Part shown: piece after piece, positions 1-9,505 of the stretch
Layout of the letters: each line of letters opens with the position of its first letter
Numbering within the stretch: the first letter of the stretch is position 1
Source: Thiocapsa sp. UBA6158
GTDB lineage: Bacteria > Pseudomonadota > Gammaproteobacteria > Chromatiales > Chromatiaceae
Direction of reading: 5' to 3'
DNA: 63,887 nt
NCBI RefSeq assembly: GCF_002423035.1
Contig: NZ_DIUM01000064.1
Coordinates: forward strand, 23,695 to 87,581
Made by a program: the position numbers and the translations under genes
The notes under the pieces: generated by a model
Seen by the model: the letters and a program-made list of their open reading frames with translations, nothing else
What the model was told of the DNA's origin: nothing
Databases searched by the model: none

Positions 1-2106
1 GGCGTGCGCACGCCCATGCAGTGGTCGCCGGATCGCAATGCGGGATTCTCGCGCGCCGATCCGGAGCGGCTCTATCTTCCGCCCATCATGGACGCCATTT
101 ACGGCTATCAATCGGTGAACGTCGAGGCGCAGCAGCGTCATGCCGCCTCCCTGCTCAACTGGATGCGGCGGATCATCGAGGTGCGCAAGGCCCATCGGGT
201 CTTCGGACGCGGCAGTCTGCGCTTTCTCGACCCCGGCAACCGCAAGATCCTGGCCTATGTGCGCGAAGGCGGCGCGGCAGATAAGGATGGCGAAGCGTTG
301 CTGTGCGTCGCCAACCTCGGGCGCGGTGCCCAGCCGGTAGAGCTGGATCTGGCGTCGTTTCGCGGACGGGTGCCGATCGAGCTGCTTGGTCAGACAGCGT
401 TTCCCCCGATCGGTGATTTGCCGTATCTGCTCACCCTGCCGGGGCACGGTTTTTACTGGTTTCTGCTCTCGCAGGACGCCGCCGCACCGGATTGGCACGA
501 GGAGCATCTCGCACCGCTGCAGCTTGCGACCTTGGTGACGCCGGAGGGTTGGCGCAGCTTGCAGCCGACGCGGGCGATGCGGCGCGATGCCTCCAAGCGT
601 GCGCTGTCCCTGATGGAAAACAAGATCCTTCCTGCCTATCTGAGCACGCGTCGCTGGTATGCCGCGAAGGGTCGGCCGATCCGCGCCGTGTCGTTCGCGC
701 AATGGCAGGAATGGCGCGAGTGGCTCTTGACGCTGATTCGGGTCGAACTCGAGGATGGCGGCGAGCAGTACTATTTCTTCCCGCTGGCGATCCTCTGGGA
801 CGATGGCGACGGCACGGGCATGGCAGGTCCCGGACTCGGTACGGCGCTGGCGCGGGTGCGGCGTCAGGCGACGACGGGTACCCTCTGCGATGCCTTGGCG
901 GACGCCCGTTTCGCCCGGGAGATGACCGCCGCGATTCGGGCGGGTGACGAGATCTCGCTGGATGTCGGCAGCCTGGTGTTTCAGCCGACAAGCGCGATGG
1001 CGTCGCTTGTCGGAGACCTCGATGCGAGGCAGGAGGTCCGGCAGCCGCCCGATCGCTCCTACAGTGCGGCCATCCTCGACAACCGACTCTTTCTGAAGAT
1101 CTATCGGCGGCTGCGGCCGGGTCTCAGCTCCGAAATCGAGATGGGACGCTTTCTAACCGAGGTGTCGCCTTTTGCGGGCATCGTGCCGTTGGCCGGGACC
1201 CTGGATTTCCGCGACGAGGATGGTCTCGCGACGACCCTGGCCGTCCTACAGAAATATGTCCCGAACCAGGGCGACTTGTGGGGGGTTACACTGGATCTGC
1301 TCGGACGCCTCGGCGATGCCTACGGTGACCGTGTCGATGAGTGGGACAGCGACCTCGCTCATGTCAGTTACGCGGCCTTGATCGACACCTTGGGGCGGCG
1401 TCTCGCCGAGCTGCATCGGGCGCTGGCCCGCACCGGCGTTGGCCCGGCCTTCGAGCCCGAGCCGGTCGCCGCTACCGATCCCGGTGCCTGGCGCGAGCGT
1501 TTGCACGCCGATGCGCTCACGACACTCGCGCGCTTGGAGGCGCAGCTGCAGAATCTCTCCGATCAAGCGCGCGCAGTCGGCGAGGAGTTTCTTGCCGCGA
1601 GCTCCCTGCTCCTGGCGCGCCTCATGGACCCACTCCCGGCGGATCTCGATCTGCTCAAGATCCGCTGTCACGGCAATCTGCATCTCGGCCAAGTCTTGGT
1701 CGTCGGCAACGACGTGGTCATGATCGATTTCGAGGGCGAGCCGACGGGTGGTCCGGGTGCCGGACGTCTGAAGGAATGCCCATTGATCGACGTCGCCGGG
1801 ATCCTTCGCTCGTTTCGGTATGCGGCTGCGCGCACGCTGACCCTCGTGTCGCAGGATCATCCCGCGGAGCGCGAGCGCATGGCCGATCCGTTCGCGCGCT
1901 GGAGCGGCGCCATGAGCGAGCGCTTCCTGGCCGCCTACCGCGAAGCCGCCGCCGATGCGCGCCTCTATCCGCCGGCGGCCGAGCAGAGTGATCTCCTCCT
2001 GAGGCACTTCATGTTGCGCAGGGCGCTCTACGAGATCCGCTACGAGTTGCATAATCGACCCGAATGGGTCGCCATTCCCTTGCAAGGAGTGTTGGAGCTG
2101 CTGTGA
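1..2106 (+). CDS. treS: Trehalose synthase / maltokinase fusion, C-terminal part (5' end outside window)
   Basis: The gene enters from the left edge in frame 1; 701 codons plus a stop are visible. The first residues, with RTPMQWS and DRNAGFS, match the late part of the GH13 trehalose synthase barrel, which interconverts maltose and trehalose. A small beta domain follows to about residue 160. From about residue 190 to the end is a maltokinase-like domain, which makes maltose 1-phosphate for GlgE-type glycan synthesis. Near residue 560 the kinase loop reads HGNLHLGQ and is followed by the metal-binding IDFEGEP. Most kinases of this family have HGD there, so the Asn is odd. The C-terminus (YELHNRPEW, ending in LLELL) is typical of TreS-Mak fusions. 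The role in glycogen or trehalose metabolism is inferred from the family. Confidence 0.9.
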   Translation, partial: GVRTPMQWSPDRNAGFSRADPERLYLPPIMDAIYGYQSVNVEAQQRHAASLLNWMRRIIEVRKAHRVFGRGSLRFLDPGNRKILAYVREGGAADKDGEALLCVANLGRGAQPVELDLASFRGRVPIELLGQTAFPPIGDLPYLLTLPGHGFYWFLLSQDAAAPDWHEEHLAPLQLATLVTPEGWRSLQPTRAMRRDASKRALSLMENKILPAYLSTRRWYAAKGRPIRAVSFAQWQEWREWLLTLIRVELEDGGEQYYFFPLAILWDDGDGTGMAGPGLGTALARVRRQATTGTLCDALADARFAREMTAAIRAGDEISLDVGSLVFQPTSAMASLVGDLDARQEVRQPPDRSYSAAILDNRLFLKIYRRLRPGLSSEIEMGRFLTEVSPFAGIVPLAGTLDFRDEDGLATTLAVLQKYVPNQGDLWGVTLDLLGRLGDAYGDRVDEWDSDLAHVSYAALIDTLGRRLAELHRALARTGVGPAFEPEPVAATDPGAWRERLHADALTTLARLEAQLQNLSDQARAVGEEFLAASSLLLARLMDPLPADLDLLKIRCHGNLHLGQVLVVGNDVVMIDFEGEPTGGPGAGRLKECPLIDVAGILRSFRYAAARTLTLVSQDHPAERERMADPFARWSGAMSERFLAAYREAAADARLYPPAAEQSDLLLRHFMLRRALYEIRYELHNRPEWVAIPLQGVLELL

Positions 2107-2155
2107 GCCGCGAAACCATCGTGCACCGTCGCCCGAATAACCTGGCGCCCATCAC

Positions 2156-3241
2156 ATGAGCAGATCGGGCCGTCGGCTGGTTGCCGGAGCCATCCTCGTC
2201 CTCCTTCTCGCCGCCGTCATGGCGGGTTGGGTGTTCCTCGGCGGCGGTGATTTACGGGTCCTTCCGGCGGCGCTGCGCGGGTGGCTGGACGATTCCCCGC
2301 TGCCGGAGGGTTTTGCCGTGGGCAACGGTCGGATCGAGGCGACCGAGGTGGATGTCGCGACGAAGCTGGCCGGGCGGCTGACGGAGGTGCGGGTCCAGGA
2401 AGGCGATCGTGTCGAGCAGGGGCAGGTCGTCGCGGTGCTCGACACCGACGCCTTGGAGGCCCGGCGGCGCCAAGGTCGAGCCGAGCTGCGTCAGGCCGAG
2501 CAGGAGCGTCAGCATACACTTGCGGTGGTGGAGCAGCGCGAGAGCGAGCTGGACTATGCCCGCCGCGATCTCGACCGGCTGCAGCGGCTCTCGCGCACCG
2601 ATCAATTCGTCTCCGAGGAGCAGGTCGATCAGGCGCGCACCAGCGTGCGCAGCGCCGAGGCGGCCCTCTGGGCCTCGCGCGTGCAGGTGGTCGCGGCCGA
2701 GGCGGCGATCGAGGCGGCGCAGGCGGGTCTCGAACGGGTCGAGGTCGACATCGCCGACAGCACCCTCCAGGCGCCGCGCGGCGGACGAGTCCTTTACCGT
2801 CTGGCGGAGCCGGGCGAGGTGCTGGGCGTGGGCGGCAAAGTCTTGACCCTGCTCGACCTCGCGGACGTCTATATGGTCATCTTCCTGCCGACACCGGCGG
2901 CCGGACGGGTCCGGTTGGGTGCGCCGGCGCGGATCGTCCTGGACGCCGCGCCCGAGTATGTGATCCCCGCAGAGGTCTCCTTCGTCGCCCCGCGCGCCCA
3001 GTTCACGCCCAAACAGGTCGAGACGCAAAGTGTGCGCGAGTCGCTCGCCTTCCGCGTGAAGGTGCGGGTTGCCCCGGAGCTGCTCGCGCGCTACGAGACG
3101 CTGGTGAAGACCGGGCTCCCCGGCGTCGCCTCTGTACAGCTCAGCCCCGACGCGCCCTGGCCCGAGCATCTGGAACCGAGACTGCCGCCCCCGAGGTCAT
3201 CGCTATGGCCGAGCACGCCGCCGGCCCCGTCGTCAGACTGA
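2156..3241 (+). CDS. HlyD/YhiI-type membrane fusion protein of an RbbA-type exporter
   Basis: 361 residues. An N-terminal membrane anchor (about residues 9-28) is followed by a biotinyl-lipoyl-like half motif (GRLTEVRVQEGDRV), a long alpha-helical hairpin rich in Glu, Arg and Ala (about 100-200), and the second lipoyl half with the beta-barrel (STLQAPRGGRVLY). This is the periplasmic adaptor that links an inner-membrane ABC exporter to an outer channel. The 3' end overlaps the next gene by 37 bases. The order adaptor, double-ATPase ABC protein, permease is that of E. coli yhiI-rbbA-yhhJ. The substrate is unknown. The C-terminal 30 residues, rich in Pro and Ser, lie partly in the overlap. Confidence 0.88.
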   Translation: MSRSGRRLVAGAILVLLLAAVMAGWVFLGGGDLRVLPAALRGWLDDSPLPEGFAVGNGRIEATEVDVATKLAGRLTEVRVQEGDRVEQGQVVAVLDTDALEARRRQGRAELRQAEQERQHTLAVVEQRESELDYARRDLDRLQRLSRTDQFVSEEQVDQARTSVRSAEAALWASRVQVVAAEAAIEAAQAGLERVEVDIADSTLQAPRGGRVLYRLAEPGEVLGVGGKVLTLLDLADVYMVIFLPTPAAGRVRLGAPARIVLDAAPEYVIPAEVSFVAPRAQFTPKQVETQSVRESLAFRVKVRVAPELLARYETLVKTGLPGVASVQLSPDAPWPEHLEPRLPPPRSSLWPSTPPAPSSD

Positions 3242-5955
3242 GCGGGCTGAGCCACGTCTACGGGGGTTTGAACGCCCTCGATGGTGTGGCGCTCGAGCTC
3301 TCCGCCGGACGTCTGACCGGCCTGATCGGGCCCGACGGGGTGGGCAAATCGACCCTACTCGGGATCATCGCCGGGGTGCGGCAGATCCAGTCCGGTCGGG
3401 TCGAGGTGCTCGGGCACGATCTGCGGCAGTGCCGCGAGCGCGACGCCGTGATCGAGCGCATTGCCTACATGCCCCAGGGCCTCGGTCGCAATCTCTACCC
3501 CAGCCTCTCGGTCCGGGAGAACCTGGATTTCTTCGGTCGCCTGTTCGGGCAGAACAGGGCGACCCGAGCGGAGCGCATCGCCGAGCTGACCGCGGCCACC
3601 GGTCTCGCACCCTTCACCGAGCGTCCTGCGATGCACCTCTCCGGCGGGATGAAGCAGAAGCTCGGGCTCTGCTGTGCGCTCATCCACGACCCCGAGCTGT
3701 TGATCCTCGACGAGCCGACCACCGGGGTGGATCCGCTGTCGCGGCTTCGCTTTTGGGAGCTGATGGAGCGGCTGAGGCGGCGTCGCCCCGATCTGAGCAT
3801 CCTGGCGTCGACGGCCTACATGGAGGAGGCGGAGCGCTTCGACACCTTGGTGGCAATGGACGCCGGTCGCGTGCTCGCCGCCGGCACGGTGACCGAGCTG
3901 TGTGCACGTACCGGCGAGCGCGACATGGAGTCGGTCTTCGTCGCGCTGCTTCCCGAAGAGCGCCGCGGCGGTCATCGGCGCTTGGTGGTCCCGCCTCGCA
4001 CACAAGGCGGTGATGGGCCGCTCGCCATCCGTGCCGAGGGCCTGACCCGGCGCTTCGGCGACTTCACCGCGGTCGAGCGGGTCAGTTTCTCGATCCACAA
4101 GGGCGAGATCTTCGGCTTCCTCGGCTCCAACGGCAGCGGCAAGACCACGACCATGCGGATGCTCACCGGCCTCCTGCCGGCCACCGAGGGCGAGGCGTGG
4201 GTCTTCGACCGGCCGGTGGATGCGGAGGACACGGCGCTGCGCCGGCGTCTGGGGTTCATGTCCCAATCCTTTTCGCTCTACGGCGAGCTGAGCGTGCGGC
4301 AGAACCTGGACCTGCATGCGCGGCTCTATCGACTGCCCGCGAAGGACATCCCCGCGCGCATCGCGGAGCTTGCCGAGCGTTTCGATCTCGCACGCGTCAT
4401 CGACGCCCGTGCCGAGGCGCTGCCGCTCGGCGTGCGCCAGCGTCTGTCGCTCGCCGTGGCGGTGATCCATGCGCCCGAGCTTCTGATCCTGGACGAGCCG
4501 ACCTCCGGGGTCGATCCGATCGCCCGAGACGGCTTCTGGGAGCAGCTCCTCATGCTTTCGCGCGATCAAGGGGTGACCATCTTCATCTCGACCCACTTCA
4601 TGAACGAGGCCGAGCGTTGCGACCGCCTCTCGCTGATGCATGCTGGTCGAGTGCTGGCCGAGGGTACCCCCGCTGACATCAAGTCCCGGCAGGGTGCGGC
4701 GACGCTCGAGGACGCTTTCATCGCCTACATGGAGCAGGGTGCGGCGGACGCGGGCGAGAAGACCGTCGCCGATCGGGAGGCCGTACGGGATCCCGCGCTT
4801 CCCCCGCTGCACCCGCGGTCTCGTTCCACGGGCTTTTCACTGCGCCGGCTCTGGGCCTATGCCCGGCGCGAGGGTGCTGAGATTCGGCGCGACCCGATCC
4901 GACTCGCCTTCGCCCTGCTCGGGCCGGTGATCATGATGATCGCCATGGGCTACGGGATCTCGTTCGATGTCGACGAGATTGCCTATGCCGTGCTCGATCA
5001 CGACCGCACCCCGGCAAGCCGCGACTACCTGGAGCACTTCGCCGGCTCGACCTGGTTCTCCGAGCAGGCGCCGCTGGCCGACGCAGAGCAGATGTGGCGT
5101 CGGCTCGCAAGCGGTCGGCTGGCCGTGGCGATCGAGATCCCGCCGGGATTCGGCCGCGCCTTGACGGGTGGCTCCGGCTCCGAGGTCGGATTCATGATCG
5201 ACGGGGCCGTCCCCTTTCGCAGCGATTCCATCGGCGGCTATGTCGAGGGCGTGCATCGCGGGTATCTGGAGGCTCGCGGGGCCGATCCGTCCGCCGGCCC
5301 GTCCGCATCGCCGGTCAGGGTCGAGACGCGCTTTCGCTACAACCAGGACTTCAAGAGCGTCTACGCCATGGTGCCCGGGATCCTGATGCTGCTGCTCATC
5401 ATGATCCCGGCCACCATGACCGCGGTAGGGGTGGTGCGGGAGAAGGAGCTGGGCTCCATCACCAACCTCTACGCCACACCGACCAAGGGCGGGGAATTTC
5501 TGCTCGGCAAGCAGCTGCCCTACGTGGGTCTGGCACTCCTGAGCTACCTGATGTTGCTCCTCATGGCGCTCTTCCTGTTTCGTGTGCCGCTTGCCGGGAG
5601 TCTCCTCGGGCTCACGCTCGGGGCGGTGCTGTTCGTCTTCGCGAGCACCGGGCTCGGGCTGCTCATGTCCACCTTCATGCGCACCCAGATTGCGGCCGTA
5701 TTCGGAACGGCCATCGTCAGCTCCATGCCGACCATCCTCTTCTCGGGCATGCTGGTGCCGGTCTCGGCGCTGACCGGACCTGCGCGCATCATGGGCTACG
5801 GCTTCCCGAGCGCCTGGTTCAATCACGTGAGCGTGGGGAGCTTCACCAAGGGGCTGACCGTCGGTGATCTCTGGTTGGACTATCTGGTGCTTGCGGCCTT
5901 CGGGCTCGCCTTCTTCCTGCTCGGGCTTGTGCTGCTTCGCACCCGGGAGCGCTGA
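3205..5955 (+). CDS. rbbA: RbbA-like ABC transporter: two ATPase domains fused to an ABC-2 permease
   Basis: 916 residues from ATG (MAEHAAGP), close to the length of E. coli RbbA. ATPase domain 1 has GPDGVGKST as Walker A, LSGGMKQK as signature and LILDEPTTGVDP as Walker B. Domain 2 (from about residue 275) has GSNGSGKTTT, the RbbA-like degenerate signature LPLGVRQRLSL and LILDEPTSGVDP. From about residue 540 an ABC-2 membrane domain follows, with one early helix, a large periplasmic region and about five C-terminal helices. The Asp-Val substitution inside the first P-loop is typical of RbbA. The product is probably an inner-membrane exporter working with the flanking adaptor and permease. 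Ribosome association is known for E. coli RbbA and is not shown here. Confidence 0.88.
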   Translation: MAEHAAGPVVRLSGLSHVYGGLNALDGVALELSAGRLTGLIGPDGVGKSTLLGIIAGVRQIQSGRVEVLGHDLRQCRERDAVIERIAYMPQGLGRNLYPSLSVRENLDFFGRLFGQNRATRAERIAELTAATGLAPFTERPAMHLSGGMKQKLGLCCALIHDPELLILDEPTTGVDPLSRLRFWELMERLRRRRPDLSILASTAYMEEAERFDTLVAMDAGRVLAAGTVTELCARTGERDMESVFVALLPEERRGGHRRLVVPPRTQGGDGPLAIRAEGLTRRFGDFTAVERVSFSIHKGEIFGFLGSNGSGKTTTMRMLTGLLPATEGEAWVFDRPVDAEDTALRRRLGFMSQSFSLYGELSVRQNLDLHARLYRLPAKDIPARIAELAERFDLARVIDARAEALPLGVRQRLSLAVAVIHAPELLILDEPTSGVDPIARDGFWEQLLMLSRDQGVTIFISTHFMNEAERCDRLSLMHAGRVLAEGTPADIKSRQGAATLEDAFIAYMEQGAADAGEKTVADREAVRDPALPPLHPRSRSTGFSLRRLWAYARREGAEIRRDPIRLAFALLGPVIMMIAMGYGISFDVDEIAYAVLDHDRTPASRDYLEHFAGSTWFSEQAPLADAEQMWRRLASGRLAVAIEIPPGFGRALTGGSGSEVGFMIDGAVPFRSDSIGGYVEGVHRGYLEARGADPSAGPSASPVRVETRFRYNQDFKSVYAMVPGILMLLLIMIPATMTAVGVVREKELGSITNLYATPTKGGEFLLGKQLPYVGLALLSYLMLLLMALFLFRVPLAGSLLGLTLGAVLFVFASTGLGLLMSTFMRTQIAAVFGTAIVSSMPTILFSGMLVPVSALTGPARIMGYGFPSAWFNHVSVGSFTKGLTVGDLWLDYLVLAAFGLAFFLLGLVLLRTRER

Positions 5956-5956
5956 G

Positions 5957-7081
5957 ATGCGGCTCGCGAACGTCTACCGTCTGGGGCTCAAGGAGCTGTT
6001 CAGCCTGCGCTACGACCCGGTGTTGGTCTTTCTGATCATCTATTCCTTCACCTTCGCCATCATCGCCCCGTCGCGCGGGGTGAAGCTCCAGCTCGAGCAT
6101 GCCTCGGTAGCGGTGGTCGACGAGGACCGCTCGCAGCTCTCGATGCGTCTGACGGAGACCCTGCTCCCGCCCTATTTTCAGGCACCCGAGCAGATCGATG
6201 TCGGCGAGATCGACGCAGCCATGGATGCGGGCCGCTACACCTTCGTGATCGACATCCCGCCGCGTCTTCAGGCCGATGCCTCGCAGGGGCGTCGCCCGGC
6301 CGTGCAGGTCATCGTGGATGCGACCGCCATGGCGATGGCGGGAGCGGGGGTGCGCTATCTGGAGCGTGTGCTTGTCGAGGAGCCGCTGCTCTATCTGCGG
6401 GGCGATCAAGCCGAGTCGCCGCCGGCGGTGGGGTCGGTGATCCGGCTCGCCTTCAATCCAAACAGCGAGTCGATTTGGTTCATGTCGGTGATGCAGATCG
6501 TCAACATGGTCACCCTGCTCGGCATCGTACTCACCGGGGCGGCACTGATCCGCGAGCGCGAGCACGGCACCATCGAGCATCTGCTGGTGATGCCGCTCAC
6601 CGCGGCCGAGATCATGCTCGCGAAGGTCTGGGCCAACGGCCTGGTCATTCTCATCGCCGCGACCTTCGCGATGGTCGTGGTCGTCCAAGGGCTGCTCGGG
6701 GTGCCCAACGCGGGTTCGCTCGGGCTCTTCGTGCTCGGTCTCGGGGTCTACCTCTTCTCGATCACCGCACTCGGCATCCTGCTCGCCACCCTCGCCCGGA
6801 CCATGCCTCAGTTCGGGCTGCTCTCCATCCCGGTGTTCCTGGTGATGTATATGCTCTCGGGCGCCAACACCCCGCTCGATGCCATGCCCGAGCTGCTGCA
6901 ACGGGTGATGCTCGTCTCGCCCACGACCCATTTCGTCGCCTTCATCCAGTCGGTGGTCTTCCGGGGTGCCGGGCTCGATCTGGTTTGGCCGCACCTGGCC
7001 GCGACCCTGGGGCTCGGGGCCATCGCCTTTGCCGTCGCCTTGGCTCGCTTTCGGCAGACGGTGAGTCTCAGTCGGCTGTGA
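5957..7081 (+). CDS. ABC-2 type permease (YhhJ-like)
   Basis: 374 residues, starting one base after the stop of the RbbA-like gene, so the two are almost certainly cotranscribed. An N-terminal helix (about residues 20-37) is followed by a large extracytoplasmic region, then five or six helices from about residue 175, with the ABC-2 hallmark REREHGTIEHLLVMPLT around residue 200. It is the partner half-permease of the preceding fused exporter. After the stop comes a composite intergenic repeat and no further gene in this direction. Confidence 0.88.
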   Translation: MRLANVYRLGLKELFSLRYDPVLVFLIIYSFTFAIIAPSRGVKLQLEHASVAVVDEDRSQLSMRLTETLLPPYFQAPEQIDVGEIDAAMDAGRYTFVIDIPPRLQADASQGRRPAVQVIVDATAMAMAGAGVRYLERVLVEEPLLYLRGDQAESPPAVGSVIRLAFNPNSESIWFMSVMQIVNMVTLLGIVLTGAALIREREHGTIEHLLVMPLTAAEIMLAKVWANGLVILIAATFAMVVVVQGLLGVPNAGSLGLFVLGLGVYLFSITALGILLATLARTMPQFGLLSIPVFLVMYMLSGANTPLDAMPELLQRVMLVSPTTHFVAFIQSVVFRGAGLDLVWPHLAATLGLGAIAFAVALARFRQTVSLSRL

Positions 7082-7126
7082 TCCCGCATCTCGCCATCGA
7101 TGCAGCCGCGCGAATCAGATCCAGAC

Positions 7127-7323
7127 TTAAACCGCGCCCGACGCGGTATACGATGTTGTTGGATGGGAGATCGGCCCCGGCGGACTTGACGGCCGCTGGA
7201 GTTGGCGCGGTTTAAGTAATTAAAAAATATACTATTTTAAACCGCGTCCACGCTAAGGGCCATGGCTGCATCAAACGTCGAGGTCACTTGAGAATTGAGC
7301 CTCTCGCTCTGGATGCGGTTTAA
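7127..7323. repeat. Composite TTAAACCGCG repeat (unit A + AT-rich spacer + unit B)
   Basis: Unit A (7127-7215) begins TTAAACCGCG and ends CGCGGTTTAA. An AT-rich spacer of about 21 bases (7216-7236) follows. Unit B (7237-7323) again begins TTAAACCGCG and ends GCGGTTTAA. The same layout recurs at 28648-28841 and, inverted, at 42406-42596. The last TTAA supplies the stop codon of the convergent ybiT gene (7320-7322). It may be a MITE or REP-like mobile repeat, and the paired ends could also fold as a transcription terminator. Confidence 0.85.
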
Positions 7324-8915
7324 GCCGCAGCGCCCTCGCGCTCGACATAGTCTTCGTAGTTCCCGCGGAAGTCGACCACGCCTCGGGGTGTCAACTCGAT
7401 GATCCGCGTCGCAAGAGACGAGATCAGCTCGCGATCGTGGCTGACGAAGATCAGTGTGCCCGGGTAGTCTTCCAGCGCGGTGTTGAGCGACTCGATGGAC
7501 TCCATGTCGAGATGGTTGGTCGGCTCGTCCATCAGCAGGATATTGGGCTTCTGCAGCATCAGCTTGCCGAAGAGCATGCGGCCCTGCTCGCCGCCCGAGA
7601 TCACGTTCACGGGCTTTTTGATCTCGTCCTGGGAAAACAGCAGCCGCCCCAGCGTGCCGCGGATGACCTGCTCGTCGTCGCCGGGCTGTTTCCACTGGTC
7701 CATCCAATCATACAGGCTGGTGTTGTCGGCAAAATCGGCCGCATGGTCTTGGGCGAAGTAACCCAGGGTGCTGTTCTCGGACCATTTGATCACGCCCCCG
7801 TCGGGTGCGAGGTCGCCGGCGAGGCTGCGCAGCAGTGTGGTCTTGCCGATACCGTTGGGGCCGATGATGGCGACCCGCTCGCCGACCTCCACCGTCAGGT
7901 CCAGGCCGCTGAAGAGCGGCTTGCCGTCGTAGCCTTTGGCGAGGCCATTCACCTCGAGCGCCAGGCGGTAGAGCTTTTTGTATTGGCCGAAACGGATGAA
8001 GGGGTTGACCCGGCTCGATGGCTTGATGTCTTCGAGCTTGATCTTCTCGAGCTGGCGCTGCCGCGAGGTAGCCTGCTTCGCCTTGGATGCGTTGGCCGAG
8101 AAGCGACTGACGAAGGTCTGCAGCTCTGCGATCTGAGCCTTCTTCTTGGCGTTGTCCGAATAGAGGCGCGTGCGCGCCTGGCTGGCGGCGGTCATGTACT
8201 CGTCGTAGTTGCCCGGGTAGACGCGCAGCTCGCCGTAGTCCAGGTCGGCCATGTGGGTACAGACGCTGTTCAGAAAGTGCCGGTCGTGCGAGATGATGAT
8301 CATGGTGCTGTTGCGTGCATTCAGCACCTCTTCGAGCCAGCGGATGCTGTTGATATCCAGGTTGTTGGTGGGCTCGTCGAGCAGCAGGATGTCCGGGTCG
8401 GCGAACAGCGCCTGGGCAAGCAGCACGCGCAGCTTCCAGCCGGGTGCGACGGCGCTCATGGGGCCTTCGTGCTGCTCCAGCGGGATATCCAGGCCGAGCA
8501 GCAGCTCGCCTGCACGCGCCTCGGCCGTGTAGCCGTCCAGCTCGGCGAAGTGCACCTCCAGGTGCGCGACCTCCATGCCGTCTTCCTCGCTCATCTCCGG
8601 CAGCGCATAGATGCGGTCGCGCTCCTTCTTGATCTGCCACAACTCCTCGTGGCCCATGATGACGGTGTCGAGCACCCCGTCGTTCTCGAAGGCGAACTGG
8701 TCTTGGCGCAGCTTGCCGAGACGCTTGCCGGGCTCGACGGAAACGTTGCCCGCGCTGGGCTCCAGATCCCCACCCAGGATCTTCATCAGGGTGGATTTTC
8801 CGCAGCCGTTGGCGCCGATCAGGCCGTAGCGATTGCCTCCGCCGAATTTCACGGAGACGTTTTCGAACAACGGCTTGCCGCCGAACTGCATGGTGATGTT
8901 GGCTGTGGAGATCAA
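7320..8915 (-). CDS. ybiT: ABC-F ATPase, YbiT type
   Basis: 531 residues using a TTG start at 8915; this start aligns with the N-terminus of E. coli YbiT (530 residues), and no ATG upstream fits. The protein has two ABC domains in tandem without membrane segments. The first has GANGCGKST and LLLDEPTNNLD, the second GPNGIGKTT and LLMDEPTNHLD, with SGGEQGRM as second signature. The charged linker (about residues 240-310) is the ribosomal P-site/E-site reaching element of ABC-F proteins. The expected role is ribosome-bound translation regulation or rescue. The TAA stop lies inside the end of a dispersed repeat. Confidence 0.92.
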   Translation of the reverse strand: MISTANITMQFGGKPLFENVSVKFGGGNRYGLIGANGCGKSTLMKILGGDLEPSAGNVSVEPGKRLGKLRQDQFAFENDGVLDTVIMGHEELWQIKKERDRIYALPEMSEEDGMEVAHLEVHFAELDGYTAEARAGELLLGLDIPLEQHEGPMSAVAPGWKLRVLLAQALFADPDILLLDEPTNNLDINSIRWLEEVLNARNSTMIIISHDRHFLNSVCTHMADLDYGELRVYPGNYDEYMTAASQARTRLYSDNAKKKAQIAELQTFVSRFSANASKAKQATSRQRQLEKIKLEDIKPSSRVNPFIRFGQYKKLYRLALEVNGLAKGYDGKPLFSGLDLTVEVGERVAIIGPNGIGKTTLLRSLAGDLAPDGGVIKWSENSTLGYFAQDHAADFADNTSLYDWMDQWKQPGDDEQVIRGTLGRLLFSQDEIKKPVNVISGGEQGRMLFGKLMLQKPNILLMDEPTNHLDMESIESLNTALEDYPGTLIFVSHDRELISSLATRIIELTPRGVVDFRGNYEDYVEREGAAA

Positions 8916-8981
8916 AGGAGGGTTCCGCAAGAGACAAAAAAGAGAGGGGCGGGCCGCCGACATTCGACGGACCGAAAACGC

Positions 8982-9010
8982 AAAAAGCCCCGCAGTTGGC
9001 GGGGCTTTTT
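8982..9010. terminator. Bidirectional rho-independent terminator
   Basis: A GCCCCGC/GCGGGGC stem with a five-base loop AGTTG is flanked by five A on the left and five T on the right, so it can act in both directions. On the minus strand it lies 33 bases after the cold-shock gene and just upstream of ybiT, so it should end csp transcripts. Confidence 0.9.
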
Positions 9011-9042
9011 CAGCTCAGGTGACTGGCACCTGAAGGCTGTTT

Positions 9043-9246
9043 TTACTTGGGTACGACGTTGGTCGCGCTCGGGCCCTTCTGGCCTTGCTCGACGTCGTAG
9101 GAGACGCTTTGTCCCTCGGCCAGCGACTTGAAGCCACTGCCTTGGACGGCGCTGTGATGGACGAAGACGTCCTTGGAGCCGTCGGAAGGAGCGATGAAGC
9201 CGAAGCCCTTCTCGTCACTGAACCACTTAACTGTGCCTGTAGCCAT
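9043..9246 (-). CDS. Cold-shock domain protein (CspA family)
   Basis: 67 residues. It carries both nucleic-acid binding motifs, KGFGFI (RNP1) and VFVHHSA (RNP2), and starts MATGTVKWF, as CspA-family single-stranded RNA/DNA chaperones do. Length is normal for the family. It is probably monocistronic: a strong terminator follows and the opposite-strand glyoxalase gene lies behind it. The 60 bases before the start are comparatively AT-rich, which fits a promoter and structured leader. Which csp paralogue it is cannot be told from sequence alone. Confidence 0.95.
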   Translation of the reverse strand: MATGTVKWFSDEKGFGFIAPSDGSKDVFVHHSAVQGSGFKSLAEGQSVSYDVEQGQKGPSATNVVPK

Positions 9247-9505
9247 TTACGGTATTCTCTGATTTAACGAAACGTGTGTACATATGCAGGCGACTGTCGC
9301 GAGATTACGGAAGGATCTGCCACGTCACGCGGAGAGGAGTAACAACCGAAATACTACAAGGAAGCACTGCACGAAAGTCATGATGCCCAAGACCGAATGG
9401 TTTATCAAGGTTTTTCTCTAGGTTTTTCTGCAGGCCCGGGTCGATGCGAGAATGTCGGCACAGGCTCGACGACAACCCGAGACCACAACGCAAGAGGTCA
9501 CCCGG

